A stretch of 27,650 bases of DNA from Bacteroidales bacterium (lineage in GTDB: Bacteria > Bacteroidota > Bacteroidia > Bacteroidales > Muribaculaceae), in assembly GCA_900769345.1 (NCBI GenBank), contig CAAGGJ010000095.1, forward strand, positions 1 through 27,650, in the 5' to 3' direction. The number at the start of each line of letters is the position of its first letter. The stretch's first letter is position 1. The notes under the pieces were generated by a model. The model was not told where the DNA came from. It was given only the letters and a program-made list of their open reading frames with translations, and made no database searches. Below, in pieces: positions 24,277 through 27,650 of this stretch. The translations under genes were made by a program, and so were the position numbers.

Positions 24277-27108
24277 ATGGAATATAATTACAAAGACATC
24301 GAGCAGCGATGGCAGAATTACTGGAGAGAAAACAATGTCTACAAGACATCGATCGATGCATCTCGCCCGAAATTCTATGTTCTCGACATGTTTCCTTATC
24401 CCAGCGGAGCCGGCTTGCACGTCGGTCACCCTCTCGGATACATAGCAAGTGATATCTATTCGCGCTATAAGCGTCTTCAGGGCTTCAATGTGCTTCACCC
24501 CATGGGCTACGACGCCTACGGATTGCCGGCTGAGCAATATGCCATTCAGACCGGCCAGCACCCCGAAGTGACTACCGTTAAAAACATTGCCCGCTATCGC
24601 GAGCAACTCGATAAGATAGGTTTTTGCTACGATTGGGACCGCGAGGTGCGCACCTGCGACCCGGCTTACTATCACTGGACTCAATGGGCATTCCAGAAGA
24701 TGTTCGGCAGCTACTACGATAATGCCCTTCAGAAGGCTCAACCTATCGAAAACCTTATAGCTCACTTGGCTACTCACGGCACCGAAGGTCTCGATGCTGC
24801 TTGCACCGAGGAAATCACTCTCACTGCCGCTGAGTGGAACGCTATGGACGAAAAACAGCAAGCCGACACGCTCATGAATTGGCGTATAGCCTTCTTGGGC
24901 GAAACTATGGTTAACTGGTGTCCGAAACTCGGCACAGTGCTTGCCAACGATGAGGTTATCGATGGCCTCAGCGCACGCGGCGGCTATCCGGTGGTGCAAC
25001 AGAAGATGCGCCAATGGTGCTTGCGCGTTTCGGCTTACTCTCAGCGATTGCTCGATGGCCTCGATGGCCTCGACTGGACCGATAGCATCAAGGAAACCCA
25101 ACGCAACTGGATAGGCCGCTCCGAAGGTGCTGAAATAGAATTCCAAGTAAAGGACAGCGACAAACATTTCACCATATTCACCACTCGCGCCGACACTATG
25201 TTTGGTGTGACATTTATGGTGCTCGCTCCGGAGAGCGAACTCGTGGCAGAACTCACCACAGCAGAGCAGAAAGCCGAAGTAGATGCTTATCTCGAACAGG
25301 TGAAGAAGCGCACCGAGCGCGAGCGTATGATCGACAAGAAAGTGACAGGTGTGTTCACCGGCAGCTATGCCATCAACCCCTTCACCGGCGAAGCCAACCC
25401 CATCTGGGTGAGCGACTATGTGCTCTCAGGCTACGGCACAGGCGCCATTATGGCTGTTCCGGCTCACGATAGTCGCGACTACGCCTTTGCCAAGCACTTC
25501 GGTTTGCCCATCGTGCCTCTCGTGGAAGGGTGCGACGTGAGCGAAGAGAGCTTCGATGCCAAGGAAGGCATTGTAACCAATTCGCCCCGCCTCGATGCCA
25601 AGCCTTACGTCGACTTCTCGCTCAACGGCTTGACCATCAAGGAAGCCATTGCAGCCACCAAGAAATACGTTAAAGAGCATAACCTGGGCCGCGTAAAGGT
25701 GAACTATCGCTTGCGCGACGCTATCTTCAGCCGCCAACGCTACTGGGGCGAACCGTTCCCTGTGTACTATCGCAACGGCATAGCCACCATGATTCCCGAG
25801 GAATGTCTGCCGCTATTGCTGCCCGAAGTAGATAAATTCCTGCCCACCGAGACCGGCGAGCCGCCTCTCGGCAATGCCAACGTATGGGCTTGGGATGAGG
25901 CAAACAAGAAGGTGGTAGAAAACAGCAAAATCGACAATGTGACCGTGTTCCCTATCGAACTATTCACAATGCCCGGATTTGCCGGCAGTTCGGCTTACTA
26001 CCTCCGCTATATGGACCCACACAACGACGAGGCCCTCATCTCGCGCGAAGCATGCGAATACTGGCAAAATGTCGACCTCTATATCGGCGGCACCGAGCAC
26101 GCCACAGGCCACTTGATCTATAGCCGCTTCTGGAACAAATTCCTCAAGGATTACGGCTATAGCGCAAGCGAAGAGCCATTCAAGAAGCTTATCAACCAGG
26201 GTATGATACAAGGAAGAAGCAACTTTGTGTATCGCATCAAGGACACCAATACATTCGTATCGGCAGGACTCAAAGACGGCTACGATGTGACTCCGCTCCA
26301 TGTGGATGTGAATATAGTGGCTAACGATGTGCTCGACATCGACCGCTTCCGCGCTTGGCAACCACAATTTGCCGATGCCCAATTTATTCTCGAAGATGGC
26401 CGCTACATCTGCGGTTGGGCCGTGGAGAAGATGTCGAAATCGATGTTCAATGTGGTTAACCCCGACGACATAGTAGAGCGCTATGGAGCCGACACGCTCC
26501 GCCTCTATGAGATGTTCCTCGGCCCGCTCGAGCAGAGCAAGCCTTGGGATACCAACGGCATTGATGGCGTAAACCGATTCTTAAAGCGTCTGTGGAGCCA
26601 ATTCTTCAAGGGCGACCAAATGTTGCTACAAGACGGCGCTCCTTCGGCAGAAGCGCTCAAATCGCTTCACAAGCTCATCAAGAAAGTGACTTGGGACATA
26701 GAACACTTCTCGTTCAACACCTCGATAGCGGCATTTATGATATGCTTAAACGAGCTGAGCGCAATGAAGTGCAACAGCAAAGCCATCTACGAAGAGTTTG
26801 TAGTGCTTTTGGCACCATTCACACCGCACATTTCAGAAGAATTGTGGCACACATTGGGTCACAACACCACCGTGTGCGACGCCAAGTGGCCGGTTTGCAA
26901 CGAAGAATACCTCAAGGAAGCCTCAGTGAAGTACACCGTATCGTATAACGGAAAGCCGCGCTACAACATCGAAGTGCCCACCGGCACCGACAAGGCTGAA
27001 GTAGAGCGCGTGGCACTCGCCGACGCCAACGCCGCTCGTTGGCTTGACGGCAAGACCCCGAAGAAGGTAATCGTAGTGCCCAACAAGATTGTGAACATCG
27101 TTATTTGA
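24277..27108 (+). CDS. leuS: Leucyl-tRNA synthetase
   Basis: This 943-residue class Ia synthetase charges tRNA-Leu with leucine. The HIGH-type motif reads HVGH (48-51) inside PYPSGAGLHVGHPLGY, and KMSKS is at 718-722. The CP1 editing domain lies between (about 240-440), with a T-rich TIFTTRADTMFG segment and GYGTGAIMAVPAHDSRD containing the conserved editing Asp. The anticodon-binding domain follows and the C-terminal domain ends in KKVIVVPNKIVNIVI. The protein is somewhat longer than E. coli LeuRS (860). The start follows a long leader from its own promoter and the gene is followed 26 bp later by a strong terminator, so it is a single-gene unit. Confidence 0.98.
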   Translation: MEYNYKDIEQRWQNYWRENNVYKTSIDASRPKFYVLDMFPYPSGAGLHVGHPLGYIASDIYSRYKRLQGFNVLHPMGYDAYGLPAEQYAIQTGQHPEVTTVKNIARYREQLDKIGFCYDWDREVRTCDPAYYHWTQWAFQKMFGSYYDNALQKAQPIENLIAHLATHGTEGLDAACTEEITLTAAEWNAMDEKQQADTLMNWRIAFLGETMVNWCPKLGTVLANDEVIDGLSARGGYPVVQQKMRQWCLRVSAYSQRLLDGLDGLDWTDSIKETQRNWIGRSEGAEIEFQVKDSDKHFTIFTTRADTMFGVTFMVLAPESELVAELTTAEQKAEVDAYLEQVKKRTERERMIDKKVTGVFTGSYAINPFTGEANPIWVSDYVLSGYGTGAIMAVPAHDSRDYAFAKHFGLPIVPLVEGCDVSEESFDAKEGIVTNSPRLDAKPYVDFSLNGLTIKEAIAATKKYVKEHNLGRVKVNYRLRDAIFSRQRYWGEPFPVYYRNGIATMIPEECLPLLLPEVDKFLPTETGEPPLGNANVWAWDEANKKVVENSKIDNVTVFPIELFTMPGFAGSSAYYLRYMDPHNDEALISREACEYWQNVDLYIGGTEHATGHLIYSRFWNKFLKDYGYSASEEPFKKLINQGMIQGRSNFVYRIKDTNTFVSAGLKDGYDVTPLHVDVNIVANDVLDIDRFRAWQPQFADAQFILEDGRYICGWAVEKMSKSMFNVVNPDDIVERYGADTLRLYEMFLGPLEQSKPWDTNGIDGVNRFLKRLWSQFFKGDQMLLQDGAPSAEALKSLHKLIKKVTWDIEHFSFNTSIAAFMICLNELSAMKCNSKAIYEEFVVLLAPFTPHISEELWHTLGHNTTVCDAKWPVCNEEYLKEASVKYTVSYNGKPRYNIEVPTGTDKAEVERVALADANAARWLDGKTPKKVIVVPNKIVNIVI

Positions 27109-27134
27109 CAACTTAGCAAATAGCGCAAACATAC

Positions 27135-27179
27135 AGGCTGCCCCCGAATCTTTACATAGGTCCCGGGGCAGCCTTTTTT
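27135..27179 (+). terminator. Rho-independent terminator of leuS
   Basis: AGGCTGCCCC (27135-27144) and GGGGCAGCCT (27165-27174) form a perfect 10-bp stem with a 20-nt loop, directly followed by a run of Ts to 27179. It is the clearest terminator in the window. Confidence 0.9.
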
Positions 27180-27241
27180 GCATCGTAATAGTGCAAACGC
27201 AAGCTTACGAGATTCAAACGTGTAAAGTATCGCAAGAATAT

Positions 27242-27304
27242 GCACAGGAGAGCGGTCTCTACATAATGGTTAAAGGCAACAAAGCCACAAAAATGGTGTT
27301 CTAA
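27242..27304 (+). pseudogene. Possible 3' remnant of a secreted protein gene (C-terminal sorting-domain-like tail)
   Basis: Frame 2 reads ...SGLYIMVKGNKATKMVF then TAA at 27302-27304. A G-x-Y-I-x-x-x-x-x-x-x-x-K-x-V-x ending is the usual last strand pair of Bacteroidetes C-terminal domains of the sorting-domain (T9SS type A-like) kind. The frame is open back past 27182 into the leuS terminator, but the upstream codons resemble nothing, so only the tail would survive. A 13-bp-arm hairpin 32 bp further on would suit as the lost gene's terminator. Chance similarity is quite possible in so short a stretch. Confidence 0.3.
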
Positions 27305-27336
27305 CAAGCCTTTTAGCCCGGTGTAATGTAATATTT

Positions 27337-27372
27337 CCCCCTACCGATGGCTGTTAGTGCATCGGCAGGGGG
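27337..27372. terminator. Hairpin with 13-nt arms between leuS and the Na/Pi gene
   Basis: The arms CCCCCTACCGATG (27337-27349) and CATCGGCAGGGGG (27360-27372) pair at 12 of 13 positions, with one A-C mismatch, around a 10-nt loop. No T-run follows on either strand. It may be a second terminator, perhaps of a vanished gene. Confidence 0.5.
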
Positions 27373-27435
27373 GGTATCGACAAATAATTGCAGAAAAAAA
27401 TAGCGTCAAAGGAGAAAAAATCAACAACTTTTTTC

Positions 27436-27443
27436 TATTTTTG
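27436..27443 (+). promoter_or_regulatory. -7 box before the Na/Pi-cotransporter gene
   Basis: TATTTTTG matches TAnnTTTG; the surrounding sequence is AT-rich and no TTTG is at the -33 distance. A start near 27450 gives a leader of about 109 nt. Confidence 0.45.
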
Positions 27444-27558
27444 TAGATTGAAGGGATATGGCTTAACGGCATCGCCAATAAGTGTGATGAATAAGCGCCA
27501 AATATGCCTTCAAAAACAATGAAAGCTATTAAAAATCTAAACTTATGCAGTTCGGACG

Positions 27559-27650
27559 ATGAATAACTATTCAGTTCTCGATTTCTTAACCCTATTGGGT
27601 GCAGTGGGACTCTTCCTCTATGGCATGAAAGTGATGTCGGAAGGTCTACA
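27559..27650 (+). CDS. Na/Pi-cotransporter family protein (5' end only, cut by window edge)
   Basis: Thirty codons are visible from the ATG at 27559. After MNNYSVLDF comes a hydrophobic first membrane helix, LTLLGAVGLFLYGMKVMSEGLQ, the typical start of the Na/phosphate cotransporter (NptA-like, often with a C-terminal PhoU domain) family, an inner-membrane protein. No earlier in-frame start exists because a TAA lies at 27538-27540. It probably has its own promoter at 27436. The rest of the gene lies outside the window, so completeness and the presence of a PhoU domain cannot be judged. Confidence 0.8.
   Translation, partial: MNNYSVLDFLTLLGAVGLFLYGMKVMSEGL

Noticed and set aside
24259..25167. 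A 302-codon - strand frame opposite the start of leuS
   Set aside because: leuS is certain on the + strand, with its HIGH motif inside this interval; the reverse frame is a shadow.
27519..27566. Short frame MKAIKNLNLCSSDDE overlapping the start of the Na/Pi gene
   Set aside because: It has 15 codons with no initiation signal or similarity; probably chance in AT-rich leader sequence.

Overview
The window looks like a chromosomal segment of a gut Bacteroidales bacterium, plausibly Muribaculaceae- or Bacteroides-like. The signs are a cluster of secreted sulfatases and exo-glycosidases, several promoters of the Bacteroidetes type (-7 box TAnnTTTG), no purine-rich ribosome binding sites before most genes, an arginine-pathway carbamoyltransferase of the Bacteroides succinylornithine type, and core genes typical of the phylum. 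The lineage is inferred from gene content and motifs; no database comparison was made.

Positions 1-15670 hold a host-glycan (probably sulfated mucin-type O-glycan) degradation cluster, all on the + strand. It contains the 3' part of a GH20 beta-N-acetylhexosaminidase, a GH29 alpha-L-fucosidase with C-terminal carbohydrate-binding modules, and four consecutive sulfatases, two of whose junctions overlap (TAATG and ATGA). The fourth sulfatase is cut by an in-frame amber codon. A new promoter at about 9618 then starts a second unit: a GH2 beta-galactosidase with an N-terminal ricin-like lectin domain, a fifth sulfatase resembling GlcNAc-6-sulfatases (S1_11 type), and a family 2 glycosyltransferase. 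All five sulfatases are serine-type and so depend on an anSME maturase, which is not in the window. No SusC/SusD pair is present; one may lie upstream of base 1. Sulfatases would expose fucose, galactose and GlcNAc termini for the fucosidase, galactosidase and hexosaminidase.

Positions 15671-15971 hold a decayed remnant on the - strand: a promoter, the first 21 codons of what looks like an AAA ATPase (DUF4143 type), and a strong hairpin.

Positions 15972-19717 (- strand) hold an envelope protein joining a degenerate DUF922-like region to a probable outer-membrane barrel, an N-succinylornithine carbamoyltransferase, and a U32-family protein of the TrhP type. Between the U32 gene and a divergent TPR-type sensor histidine kinase (20064-22232) lie three near-identical 75-bp tandem repeats carrying copies of the U32 promoter elements. 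This is the most unusual non-coding structure in the window.

Positions 22251-27650 hold a large TGS/P-loop nucleoside-kinase-like protein (-), leuS (+) with a clear terminator, a possible 3' remnant of a secreted protein gene, and the start of a Na/Pi-cotransporter-family gene cut by the window edge. I did not find a clearly new multi-gene system. The best leads are the repeat-borne promoter array, the amber-interrupted sulfatase, the DUF922-like/barrel protein with a lost zinc site, and the glycosyltransferase at the end of a catabolic operon.
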